Shown: one piece after another, positions 45,573 to 53,578 of the stretch
How the letters are laid out: every line of letters starts with the position of its first letter
How positions within the stretch are numbered: the first letter of the stretch is position 1
From: G963704535 sp963704535
GTDB lineage: Bacteria; Chloroflexota; Chloroflexia; Chloroflexales; Roseiflexaceae
NCBI GenBank assembly: GCA_963704535.1
Contig: OY969916.1
Location: 10,850,001-10,914,000 of the forward strand
DNA: 64,000 nt
Reading direction: 5' to 3'
Position numbers and translations under genes: made by a program
Notes under the pieces: generated by a model
The model's database searches: none
Seen by the model: the letters and a program-made list of their open reading frames with translations, nothing else
Told to the model about the DNA's origin: nothing

Positions 45573-46571
45573 ATGGCGACTTCAGCGCGGGCACCGGCGC
45601 AGCGCTCAGGGCGCGCCTCCAGGCTGGCGCGGCGTGAGACGCTCACCGCCTACTTGTTTATCGCGCCCTATTTGATCACCGCCGGCATCTTTACATTCGG
45701 CGTCCTGCTCTACGTCTTCTACACCAGCTTCACCGACCTGAGCGCCTCCTACGCCGCCCAGAGCGCAAAGTTCGTCGGCCTGGCGAACTACATCCGGGCC
45801 TTCAACGACTCGGAGTTTCGCATCGCGCTGGCCAATGTCTTCTGGTACTTCGTGATCGTCACGACACTCCAGACGAGCGGCGCGATCCTGCTGGCGGTGC
45901 TGCTGAACGCCAAGCTCAAAGGGCTGCGCTTCTTCCGCACCATGCTCTACGCGCCAAGCGTCGCGTCGGCGGTAGTGATGTCGCTGATCTTCCTGTGGCT
46001 GTACCTACGCACCGGGTTCGTCAACTACATCCTGGGCACCAACATCTCCTGGCTGTCGGACCCGCGCTCGATCTTCGCCCCGATCTTCGCCGCGTTCGGC
46101 GTCGACGCCACCAAAGTGCCGTATTTCTTTCGCGGACCCAGCGTTACCTGGACCGCGATTATGCTCATGAACGTGTTCTCGACCATCCCGACCTTCATGG
46201 TGATGTTCCTGGCGGCGCTCCAGGATATCCCCAAGCATCTCTACGAGGCGGCCTCGCTCGACGGCGCCACGGGCGGGCGGTCGTTCTGGTACATTACGCT
46301 GCCGATGCTGCGGCCGGTGATCACACTGGTGATCATCCTGGGCACGGTCGGCACCTTCCTGGTCTTCGCCCAGGTCTCGGTCATGACGCAGGGCGGGCCG
46401 CTGCGAACGACGCTGGCGCCGCTGTACCTGATCTATCAGAAGACTCTCGGCACCGGCACCCAGGCCGAAGCCGGCTTCGGCGCGGCGATGGCGTTCATCC
46501 TGGCCGCGATCATCATCACGATCAATATCATCCAGCGCCGCTACATCGAGAGTTCGACCGAGCAGCAATAA
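45573..46571 (+). CDS. Sugar ABC transporter permease (MalF type)
   Basis: This 332-residue inner-membrane permease has about six transmembrane helices: first AYLFIAPYLITAGIFTFGVLL, last IIITINIIQ. The EAA loop that docks with the ATPase is LYEAASLDGATGGRSFWYITLPML. It imports sugar with the preceding binding protein and the following MalG-type permease. The ATG has a GAAGGAG site. No ATPase gene is present in the locus, so a shared MsmK/UgpC-type ATPase encoded elsewhere is expected. Confidence 0.92.
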   Translation: MATSARAPAQRSGRASRLARRETLTAYLFIAPYLITAGIFTFGVLLYVFYTSFTDLSASYAAQSAKFVGLANYIRAFNDSEFRIALANVFWYFVIVTTLQTSGAILLAVLLNAKLKGLRFFRTMLYAPSVASAVVMSLIFLWLYLRTGFVNYILGTNISWLSDPRSIFAPIFAAFGVDATKVPYFFRGPSVTWTAIMLMNVFSTIPTFMVMFLAALQDIPKHLYEAASLDGATGGRSFWYITLPMLRPVITLVIILGTVGTFLVFAQVSVMTQGGPLRTTLAPLYLIYQKTLGTGTQAEAGFGAAMAFILAAIIITINIIQRRYIESSTEQQ

Positions 46572-46650
46572 GAAACTGTTTGAAAGGGCGTGGTGGAAAA
46601 GAGATTCTTGAGGGGCGGCCCCCTCAAACTCCCCCTTTCAGACAGTTTCT
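46571..46650. repeat. TTGAGGGG-family hairpin between permease genes
   Basis: AGAAACTGTTTGAAAGGG, TTGAGGGGCGGCCCCCTCAA and a mirrored CCCTTTCAGACAGTTTCT form an 80-bp hairpin within the operon. It could cause partial termination or stabilise the upstream mRNA. Confidence 0.82.
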
Positions 46651-46668
46651 AGGCGGAAGGAGGACGTT

Positions 46669-47574
46669 ATGGCTGTTTCTGTAGAGCAGCGCCCGGTCTC
46701 CAGGACGAGTGCCGAGCCAGGGCGCCCGCTATCCTTTTATATTGAAGCAGTGGTACGCTATGGGCTGCTGGCGCTGCTGTCCCTGATCGCGTTTGCGCCG
46801 TTCATTCTGTCGTTCCTGGGCACGTTTAAGACCAACGCCGAGCTCGGCGCGTTCCCGCCCGCGATCCTGCCCAGGCAGTGGAGCCTGGACAACTGGGTGC
46901 GGGTCTGGAACTTCACGCTGCCGACGGTGCAAGGGCTGGTGCTGCCGCGCTGGCTGTTCAACAGCACCTGGCTGGCGCTGACCAATGTCCTGCTGCGCCT
47001 GTTCTTCTGCTCGCTGGCGGCCTACGCCTTCGCGCGCATGCGCTTCCCCGGTCGCGACTTTCTGTTCGCGGTCGTGATCGCCAGCCTGGCGCTGCCCCCC
47101 GAGATTACGCTGATCCCCGGCTATGTCTTCTACGCTCGGATCAACTGGGTCAACACCTACTGGCCGCTGATCGTCCCCGACATCGCCGTCCCGATCGGCA
47201 TCTTTATGCTCACGCAGTTCTTCAAGTCGATCCCCAAAGAGCTTGAGGAGGCCGCCTACATCGACGGCGCCAGCCGCTTCAGGACCTACTGGAGCATCGC
47301 CCTGCCGCTCTCGCGACCGGCGCTGCTGACGCTGGCGATCCTTCAGTTCCAGGGCGCGTGGAACGACTATACCAAGCCGCTGCTCTTCTTGCAGAAGCCC
47401 GACCTCATGACTCTCACCATCGGTATGGCCTTTTTCCGCTTCCAGTACGTGAACGACCTGAGCGCGATCCTGGTCGGGGCCATGTTCAACGCCATTCCAA
47501 TGCTGATTATTTTCTTTATCTTCAACAAGTATTACATGGAGGGAGCCAGCTATAGCGGCCTGGCTGGTCAGTAG
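46669..47574 (+). CDS. Sugar ABC transporter permease (MalG type)
   Basis: This 301-residue permease partners the preceding gene. Six transmembrane helices run from YGLLALLSLIAFAPFILSFL to MLIIFFIFNKYYM. The EAA loop is LEEAAYIDGASRFRTYWSIA, and the end motif YYMEGASYSGLAG is typical of MalG-like proteins. It has an AAGGAGG site. Downstream are three tandem GAGGGGGC hairpins before the phosphoglucomutase gene. Confidence 0.92.
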   Translation: MAVSVEQRPVSRTSAEPGRPLSFYIEAVVRYGLLALLSLIAFAPFILSFLGTFKTNAELGAFPPAILPRQWSLDNWVRVWNFTLPTVQGLVLPRWLFNSTWLALTNVLLRLFFCSLAAYAFARMRFPGRDFLFAVVIASLALPPEITLIPGYVFYARINWVNTYWPLIVPDIAVPIGIFMLTQFFKSIPKELEEAAYIDGASRFRTYWSIALPLSRPALLTLAILQFQGAWNDYTKPLLFLQKPDLMTLTIGMAFFRFQYVNDLSAILVGAMFNAIPMLIIFFIFNKYYMEGASYSGLAGQ

Positions 47575-47813
47575 TCAGTGGTCCGTTGTCAGTTGCCCGT
47601 TGTCTGTTGTCCTACAGTTCGTGGAAAAAGGTGGTTTGAGGGGGGCAGCCCCCTCAATCTTCCCCACCCACACTTCCGGGAAAAAGGGGGTTTGAGGGGG
47701 GCAGCCCCCTCAGTCTCCCCACCCAGATTATAAAGGGCAAGCTGCATTCGGGAAAAGGGGTTTGAGGGGTAGCCCCTCAGTCTCCACCCACTCACATTGT
47801 AAAGAGGAAGAGT
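47575..47813. repeat. Three tandem GAGGGGGCAGCCCC hairpins
   Basis: After a short GTCAGTTGTC-type run (47575-47612), three similar units follow (about 47625, 47690 and 47755). Each has GGTTTGAGGGG, AGCCCCCTCA and a TCTCCCCACCCA tail. They resemble the 76-bp tandem array at 52755-53055. No gene is visible. Confidence 0.78.
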
Positions 47814-48590
47814 ATGCGGTTTCATGGAGCGATCTTCGACATCGACGGCGTGCTGGTCGACTCGCCGCACGAGCGGGCTTGGCGCGAGTCGCTGCAACGC
47901 CTGATGACCGTGGCCTGGCAGGATATCGCTGGTCAGACCAGCTATGCGCCGGAGCGCTACACCACTGCGGTCTACCAGGAGCACGTCGCCGGCAAGCCGC
48001 GCGAGGCCGGCGCCCGCGCCGCGCTGGACTACTTCGGCATAGCCGACCCGGACGGCAACCGCCTGCGCGAGTACTGCGAGGTCAAGCAATCCTACCTGAT
48101 CGCGCTGATCGAGCGGGGCGAGTTCGTGGCCTTCGACGATGCGCTGCGCTTCCTGCTGCGATTAAAGGCGGCCGGCACGCGGATCGGGGCGGCCTCCTCG
48201 TCGAAGAATGCCAACCTGTTTCTACGCAAGATCGACATCGGCGCGCTGGCGGAGCGGCTGTGGGCCGGCCGCGAGGCGCCGGATATGAGCCCGTTCGTCA
48301 AGCCTGGCACCACACTGCTGGACCTGTTCGACGCCAATGTCTGCGGTCGCGACTTCGAGCACGGCAAGCCGCACCCGGAGATCTTCCTGACCGCCGCCGC
48401 CGAGCTTGGGGTGCCGCCCGCCGAGTGTGTGGTGGTCGAGGACGCGACCTCGGGCGTGCAGGCCGCCAAGGCCGGCGACATGGCCTGCATCGGCGTCGCG
48501 CGCCTGGACGACGCCAACCTGCTCCGTGCGGCCGGCGCCGACTGGGTCGTGACCACCCTCGATGAGCTGTCGGTGGAGGAGATGATATGA
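47814..48590 (+). CDS. Beta-phosphoglucomutase family HAD phosphatase/mutase
   Basis: This 258-residue haloacid-dehalogenase-fold enzyme has the nucleophile motif GAIFDIDGVLVDSPHERAW, motif II IGAASSSKNANLFL, the lysine/glycine region FEHGKPHPEIFL and the metal site VVVEDATSGVQAAKAG. These match beta-phosphoglucomutase, which turns beta-glucose-1-phosphate into glucose-6-phosphate. It overlaps the GH65 phosphorylase by four bases (ATGA), the expected partner that supplies beta-glucose-1-phosphate. A modest insert is present between the first motif and motif II. It is cytosolic. Confidence 0.88.
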   Translation: MRFHGAIFDIDGVLVDSPHERAWRESLQRLMTVAWQDIAGQTSYAPERYTTAVYQEHVAGKPREAGARAALDYFGIADPDGNRLREYCEVKQSYLIALIERGEFVAFDDALRFLLRLKAAGTRIGAASSSKNANLFLRKIDIGALAERLWAGREAPDMSPFVKPGTTLLDLFDANVCGRDFEHGKPHPEIFLTAAAELGVPPAECVVVEDATSGVQAAKAGDMACIGVARLDDANLLRAAGADWVVTTLDELSVEEMI

Positions 48591-50938
48591 CGCAAAAAAA
48601 GGCCGCCGATGCGTTTGCGCCCAGCGTCGACTCGGGCTGGCTGCTGGAGTTTGATGGCTACGAACCGACTCTGGAGGCCAGTGTCGAGGCAGTGTACGCC
48701 ATGGTCAACGGCTACCTCGGCACCCGCGCCGCGATCGAGGAGGGCTCCCCAGCCTCGCGCCCGGCCACGTTTATCGCCGGGGTGTTCAACACGCCCGATC
48801 GCCCCCAGATCGCCGAGCTGGACGAACCGATCCCGGAGATCATCGTCGCGCCGGATTGGTCGCGCCTGCGCATCGCCGTCGAGGGCCAGGATCTGCATAT
48901 CGGCGCGGTGGGCGTCGAGCTGCTGGGCCAGCGCCGGGTGCTCGACATGCGCCAGGGCGTCCTGCTGCGCGAGTGGCGCGTGCGCGACGCCGCCGGGCGG
49001 GTCACCAGCCTGCGCAGCCTGCGCTTCGCCTCGCTCGACGACCGGCACGCGCTGGCCCAGCTCCTGATGCTGACGCCGGAGAACTACAGCGGGCGCATCA
49101 CCCTTGAAAGCAGCGTCGATGGCCGCGTGACCAACGAGAACAACATCGTTCACCTTGAGCCGCTCGGCAACTCCGCCGCAAGCCCATCCCACCGCGACGG
49201 ATTGTTGACCCTGCGCACCATCCAATCCGGCTACGAGTTGGCCTTCGCCGCCCACGCCGATCTGCGTGACGCAGCCGCGCCGGATAAGCTCCCCGGCGAA
49301 TTACAGGTCTCGCCGGGCGCGATCACCCATCGCTGGGAGTGGCAGGCCGAGCAGGGGCACGTCTACGAGCTGCGGAAGTTTGTCGCGGTCTACACCTCGC
49401 GCGATGCGGTCGCTCCCGGCGAGGAGGCTATGGCGCACCTCTCCCGCCTGGTCGCCGCTGGGGCTGCGGCGTTGCTCAACCGGCAATCGCAGGCGTGGGC
49501 CGCGCGCTGGAACGCCGCCGACGCCGAACTGACCGGCGCCGGCGATGTCCAGCGCGAGGTGCGCTTCGCCTTCTACCACCTGGTCGGCGCCGCCAACCCG
49601 GCTGACGAGCGCGCATCGGTCGGCGCGCGCTCGCTCACCGGCGAGCGCTACCGCGGCCACGTCTTCTGGGATACTGAGACATTCGTGTGGCCCTTCTACC
49701 TCTTCACCGACCCGCCGACGGCCCGCTCGCTGCTGATGTACCGCTACCACACGATCGCCGGGGCGCGCAACAAAGCCCGTGCGATGGGCTACCGCGGCGC
49801 CCTGTACGCCTGGGAGTCCACCGATACCGGCGAGGAGACCACGCCGCCGGTGATCAACGTGCCCGGCCTGGGCCGCCAGCCGATCCTGACCGGCATCCAG
49901 GAGCACCACATCGACGCCGACATCGCCTACGCGATCTGGCAGTACCGCCAGGCGACCGGCGACGAGCAGTTCTTCCTGGACTACGGCGCCGAGATGCTGC
50001 TGGACATCGCGCGTTTCTGGGCCAGCTGCGCCACGCTGGGCGCCGATGAGCGCTACCACATCCTCAAGGTGATCGGCCCCGACGAGTACCACGAGTTGGT
50101 CGACGACAACGCCTACACCAACGTCCTGGCCGGCTGGACGCTGCGGCGCGGGCTCGACACGGCGGCCGAGCTACAGGCCCGCCACCCGGCCCGCTGGGCG
50201 ACCCTGGTGGCCAAGCTCAACCTCGTCCCGACCGAACTGGACGACTGGCGCCGGGTGGCTGATGGCCTGGTAACAGGCTTCGACGGGGCGACCGGGCTGT
50301 TTGAACAGTTCGCCGGGTACTACAGGCTGAACGAGGTCGATCTGAGCGACCACGACACCGCGATCAAGACAATGGATGTCAAGCTCGGCTGGGAGGCGCT
50401 CCAGAAGCTCAAGGTGCTCAAGCAGGCCGACGTGATCATGCTGCTCCACCTGCTCTGGGACACCCTGTCGCCCGAAGTGCGCGAGGCTAACTTCCGCTAC
50501 TACGAGCCGCGCACGGCCCACGACAGCTCGCTGAGCCCCAGCATCCATGCGCTGGTCGCGGCGCGGCTGAACGACATGCCCATGGCCGAGCGGTTCCTGC
50601 GCCAGGCGGCGCGGATCGACCTGGACTTCACCCGCAAGGGCTGGTCCGGCGCGGGCGGCGGGGTGCATATCGCGGCGCTCGGCGGCATCTGGCAGGCGTT
50701 GGCGTTCGGATTCCTGGGCCTGCGGCCACAGGACGCCGGATTGCGCTTCGAGCCGCACCTCCCGGCGACCTGGGGTTCGCTATCCATGCCGATCTACTGG
50801 CGTGGGAGCCTGCTGCGGGCCACGGCGCGCCCGGACGGCGTGGAGGTCGCCGTCGAGTCGGGTGAGCCGGTGACTGTGGCTTTTGGCGAGGGGCCGTGGC
50901 AGACGTTGGCCCTCGGAGCGAGGCTGCGGGCGCCGTGA
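48587..50938 (+). CDS. GH65 family alpha-glucoside phosphorylase
   Basis: This 783-residue inverting phosphorylase has the GH65 order: N-terminal beta-sandwich (YAMVNGYLGTRAAIEEGSP), then the (alpha/alpha)6 barrel with GHVFWDTETFVWPFYLFTDP, the catalytic acid in KVIGPDEYHELVDDNAYTN, and phosphate-binding HDSSLSPSIHA, then a small C-terminal beta domain. Substrates of the family include maltose, trehalose, kojibiose and nigerose; sequence by eye does not decide which. It splits the disaccharide with phosphate to beta-glucose-1-phosphate and glucose. It is coupled to the upstream mutase gene by an ATGA overlap. Confidence 0.92.
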   Translation: MTQKKAADAFAPSVDSGWLLEFDGYEPTLEASVEAVYAMVNGYLGTRAAIEEGSPASRPATFIAGVFNTPDRPQIAELDEPIPEIIVAPDWSRLRIAVEGQDLHIGAVGVELLGQRRVLDMRQGVLLREWRVRDAAGRVTSLRSLRFASLDDRHALAQLLMLTPENYSGRITLESSVDGRVTNENNIVHLEPLGNSAASPSHRDGLLTLRTIQSGYELAFAAHADLRDAAAPDKLPGELQVSPGAITHRWEWQAEQGHVYELRKFVAVYTSRDAVAPGEEAMAHLSRLVAAGAAALLNRQSQAWAARWNAADAELTGAGDVQREVRFAFYHLVGAANPADERASVGARSLTGERYRGHVFWDTETFVWPFYLFTDPPTARSLLMYRYHTIAGARNKARAMGYRGALYAWESTDTGEETTPPVINVPGLGRQPILTGIQEHHIDADIAYAIWQYRQATGDEQFFLDYGAEMLLDIARFWASCATLGADERYHILKVIGPDEYHELVDDNAYTNVLAGWTLRRGLDTAAELQARHPARWATLVAKLNLVPTELDDWRRVADGLVTGFDGATGLFEQFAGYYRLNEVDLSDHDTAIKTMDVKLGWEALQKLKVLKQADVIMLLHLLWDTLSPEVREANFRYYEPRTAHDSSLSPSIHALVAARLNDMPMAERFLRQAARIDLDFTRKGWSGAGGGVHIAALGGIWQALAFGFLGLRPQDAGLRFEPHLPATWGSLSMPIYWRGSLLRATARPDGVEVAVESGEPVTVAFGEGPWQTLALGARLRAP

Positions 50939-50962
50939 CGCATCCCTAATATGGTCAGTGGT

Positions 50963-51010
50963 CAGTGGTCCGGTGGGGCGTATGCAATACGCCCTTACAC
51001 CGGACCACTG
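50963..51010. repeat. Hairpin CAGTGGTCCGGTG with inner GGGCGTATGCAATACGCCC
   Basis: The outer arms CAGTGGTCCGGTG (50963-50975) and CACCGGACCACTG (50998-51010) are exact complements, enclosing the GGGCGTAT palindrome also seen at 43461-43482. It lies between the convergent GH65 gene and the next minus-strand gene, in a position suited to a bidirectional terminator. Confidence 0.75.
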
Positions 51011-51023
51011 CCTCGATTCGTGC

Positions 51024-51650
51024 CTACTCACGCCGCTGATCGTGCGGCTCGGCTGTGCCGCCACGGCGCGAAGACGAGCGGGCCGAGGCCAGGCCATGAA
51101 GTTGCGCGCAGACCTCGTCGGTGAAGGACGTGATCTGGCCGCACCAGCGCAGCAGCGCGCCATTGGCGAGCAGAAAGAAGACGATCAGGAAACCGCCCGC
51201 TAGGTAGAGCATGGTATCATTCCCGGCCGTCACCGGCATCGCCTGGAGGGCGACGGTCTTGAACCGGATGACCTGAACCACCGACGGCGAGAGCAAGGAA
51301 TGATCATTGTTGGCCAGTTCGATCTCCAGTTGGTGCTCGCCGGGCGGGATATTAGTGAACGTATGGGTCGTCCCCTGATCGAGAATCACAAGTGGGAAGA
51401 GATCGAGCTTGAGGTGGACCATGCCCTGCCCGGGCTGATTCGCTTCTGGGCGCTTGCCGGCTTCGCTGGCCGGCACCGTCGATTTGATCAGCTTGAAGTC
51501 TTTGATATCGACCTGGACTGCGACGGTTGTTCCGAGGATCGTCTCGCCGTCGGCCGGCGTCACGACGCTGAGCTGCGGCTCCGCCCCGGCGACTGCCGTG
51601 AGCCAGAGCGTAAGCAGGAGCATGACAGCGATTCCCAATAGGCGACGCAT
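51024..51650 (-). CDS. Secreted, C-terminally anchored protein of unknown function
   Basis: This 208-residue protein has a signal peptide (LLGIAVMLLLTLWLTAVAGAEP). The exported domain LSVVTPADGETILGTTVAVQVDI, KLDLFPLVILDQGTTHTFTNIPPGEHQLEIELA looks like a small beta-sandwich similar to DUF4399-type domains. A transmembrane helix near the end (MLYLAGGFLIVFFLLANGALL) leads to a basic cytoplasmic tail. Repeats of the TTGAGGGG family sit just upstream. The function is unknown. Confidence 0.6.
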   Translation of the reverse strand: MRRLLGIAVMLLLTLWLTAVAGAEPQLSVVTPADGETILGTTVAVQVDIKDFKLIKSTVPASEAGKRPEANQPGQGMVHLKLDLFPLVILDQGTTHTFTNIPPGEHQLEIELANNDHSLLSPSVVQVIRFKTVALQAMPVTAGNDTMLYLAGGFLIVFFLLANGALLRWCGQITSFTDEVCAQLHGLASARSSSRRGGTAEPHDQRRE

Positions 51651-51664
51651 GGATTCCTATCCTT

Positions 51665-51838
51665 TCTTATAAAGGGCATTGTCTCGCCCACGATCCGTGG
51701 TGGAAAGGGGATTCTTGAGGGGAGACCCCCTCAAACTCCCCCTTTTCAAATCTTATAAAGGGCATTGTCTCGCCCACGATCCGTGGTGGAAAGAGAATTC
51801 TTGAGGGGCGGCCCCTCAAACTCCCCCTTTTCAAATTT
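51665..51838. repeat. Two tandem TTGAGGGG-family hairpins
   Basis: Two nearly identical copies (about 51665-51748 and 51753-51838) each hold AAAGGGCATTGTCTCGCCCA, CGATCCGTGGTGGAAAG, TTCTTGAGGGG and CCTCAAACTCCCCCTTTTCA. They match the copy at 1785-1888 including the ATCCGTGGTGGAAAG core. Confidence 0.85.
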
Positions 51839-51843
51839 CCAGA

Positions 51844-52695
51844 TCACCGGAAGCCTTCCGGCGGCGCGATCTCCACCTGCGTGTTCCAGCCCTTATAGGT
51901 GACGGTGAGCACCGAGCGGGAGACGCGCGCGGCCTGCTGGAGTGTGCGCGGCACCCCGGTTGCCCGATCGATCGACAGCGTCATATCGGTATCGCGGTCG
52001 GCGTCGTACCAGCGCAGGGCATCCACCGCGAGCCCTTCCTCGGCCACTGCGGCGACCGCCGGGTCCAAGTGCGGGAGGAAGGCCTGTAGTTGTTCGATCG
52101 GCGTCTCGTGTGCCTCGGTCGCCAGCCAGGCGCCATGCGCCTCGCGCTGCCAGGCTTGGTCGCCGATCGTGATGCGCTCGACGAGCTGGGTGCCAGCAGC
52201 GCCCACGTAGGTCGTGGTGATCTTGAACCGTGCCTCGCGCTGGGCATCGCCGAGGTCAAAGCGCACCGTCGCATAGGTGCGGGTGCCATCCAGGTAGGTC
52301 AGCTCGGCGTCGATCTCGCCGGCCCGTAGCGCCGCCACGGCCTCAGCAACCTGCTGGATCAGCAGCGTCGTCGGGGGAAGGCTGGTGGGGGTGGGCTCGG
52401 CGACCGCAGGTGCCGGAGTTGGCTCGGCGGCGCTGAAGAACACCGTCGTGGTGGCTGTCGGCGCGGCGGCGGCCACTGTCGGGGGCGCGGTCGGCACTGG
52501 GGAGGCCAGCGTCGGCCGCAGCGGGGTGGCGGTGTTCCGGGCGGCCTGCCGGGCGGGCGCGGTGGGCTCGGGCGCGGGATGCCACGCTTCGGCGCTGGGT
52601 ATGCGTGGGTCAAAGAACGACGCCATGCCTCTACCGACCAGCACCGCGACAAGGCAAAGCACAGGTACCAGCGCGATCCGGTAGAATAAGCGCAT
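51844..52695 (-). CDS. Membrane-anchored LolA/LppX-like protein
   Basis: This 283-residue protein has one N-terminal anchor or signal (LFYRIALVPVLCLVAVLVG) and a long Ala/Pro/Thr-rich linker of about 90 residues. The outer domain (AVAALRAGEIDAELTYLDG, FKITTTYVGAAGTQLVERI, IGDQAWQREAHGAWLAT, TLSIDRATGVPRTLQQAARV) has the pattern of lipoprotein-sorting LolA/LppX_LprAFG-like folds that bind lipids. The start at 52695 has a GGGAGG site. The function is an inference from fold-like pattern only. Confidence 0.55.
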   Translation of the reverse strand: MRLFYRIALVPVLCLVAVLVGRGMASFFDPRIPSAEAWHPAPEPTAPARQAARNTATPLRPTLASPVPTAPPTVAAAAPTATTTVFFSAAEPTPAPAVAEPTPTSLPPTTLLIQQVAEAVAALRAGEIDAELTYLDGTRTYATVRFDLGDAQREARFKITTTYVGAAGTQLVERITIGDQAWQREAHGAWLATEAHETPIEQLQAFLPHLDPAVAAVAEEGLAVDALRWYDADRDTDMTLSIDRATGVPRTLQQAARVSRSVLTVTYKGWNTQVEIAPPEGFR

Positions 52696-52754
52696 GAAGG
52701 GGCCTCCCTTACGTGGCGCTGGCAATGGCGATGGGTGAGTTGCGCCTGTACGAT

Positions 52755-53055
52755 AGTTCGTGGAAAAAGGGGGTTTGAGGGGCTAGCCCCCTCACTCTCC
52801 CCCCATCCACCCGAAACCTTGTCTTACGACAGTTCGTGGAAAAAGGGGGTTTGAGGGGCTAGCCCCCTCACTCTCCCCCCATCCACCCGAAACCTTGTCT
52901 TACGACAGTTCGTGGAAAAAGGGGGTTTGAGGGGCTAGCCCCCTCACTCTCCCCCCATCCACCCGAAACCTTGTCTTACGACAGTTCGTGGAAAAAGGGG
53001 GTTTGAGGGGCTAGCCCCCTCACTCTCCCCCATCCACCCGAAACCTTGTCTTACA
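52755..53055. repeat. Tandem array, four 76-bp units
   Basis: Units start at 52755, 52831, 52907 and 52983 (AGTTCGTGGAAAAAGGGGG), each with a GAGGGGCTAGCCCCCTC palindrome and ending CCGAAACCTTGTCTTAC. The first three are practically identical and the fourth lacks one C. There are no spacers, so it is not CRISPR. The unit is a local amplification of the dispersed hairpin family. Confidence 0.92.
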
Positions 53056-53578
53056 AAGGAGTGTTGTCGATTATAGAATGTAAAACATAACGGGAGTTAA
53101 CATCGACGATAGCTAGTAAATAACAAATTTGAGAAGATTTAACCGCAAGATAATGATTGTTTTGGTGGCTGGCTACTGGTGTAAAAAGAGATTTTGATGT
53201 GATTCTGCCGAAGGAGCCGCTCTCTCTTCGATGAGATAAATATCATCGCTGGGTTATTTACAAGTCATCGTACGTGTGATGATGCTTAACATGACAGACT
53301 TCTATGCGTTGCGCGCACAACGCACTTATGAAAAGTGGGTGGGGTTATTCTTGAGAGGCCGCCCCTCAAGAATCCCTCTCCACATTTGTACAATGTCTGA
53401 AACAGTTTGGTGATTAGTTTGCTACTAATTTGCTACAAAAACGACCCCGTGCGACCGTTCCCCCCGTGCTACAGTAGTAGTCCAAGTCGAGCCTAATCCG
53501 CGAATGATGAGCCTACGACCAGACAGCGCGCCAGTATCAAGCGCGCTAGCCCTACCCTCTTGATCGACGGAGATTGTT
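53056..53578. other. AT-rich gene-free stretch
   Basis: About 520 bases contain no frame that I can support. The DNA is distinctly AT-rich against the surrounding high GC. It holds one short TTGAGAGGCCGCCCCTCAAG hairpin (about 53352-53372) of the common family. The end of the stretch is the leader of the histidine kinase gene. Confidence 0.5.

Noticed and set aside
52755..53055. Possible CRISPR array
   Set aside because: The 76-bp units are head to tail with no variable spacers, and no cas genes are near.
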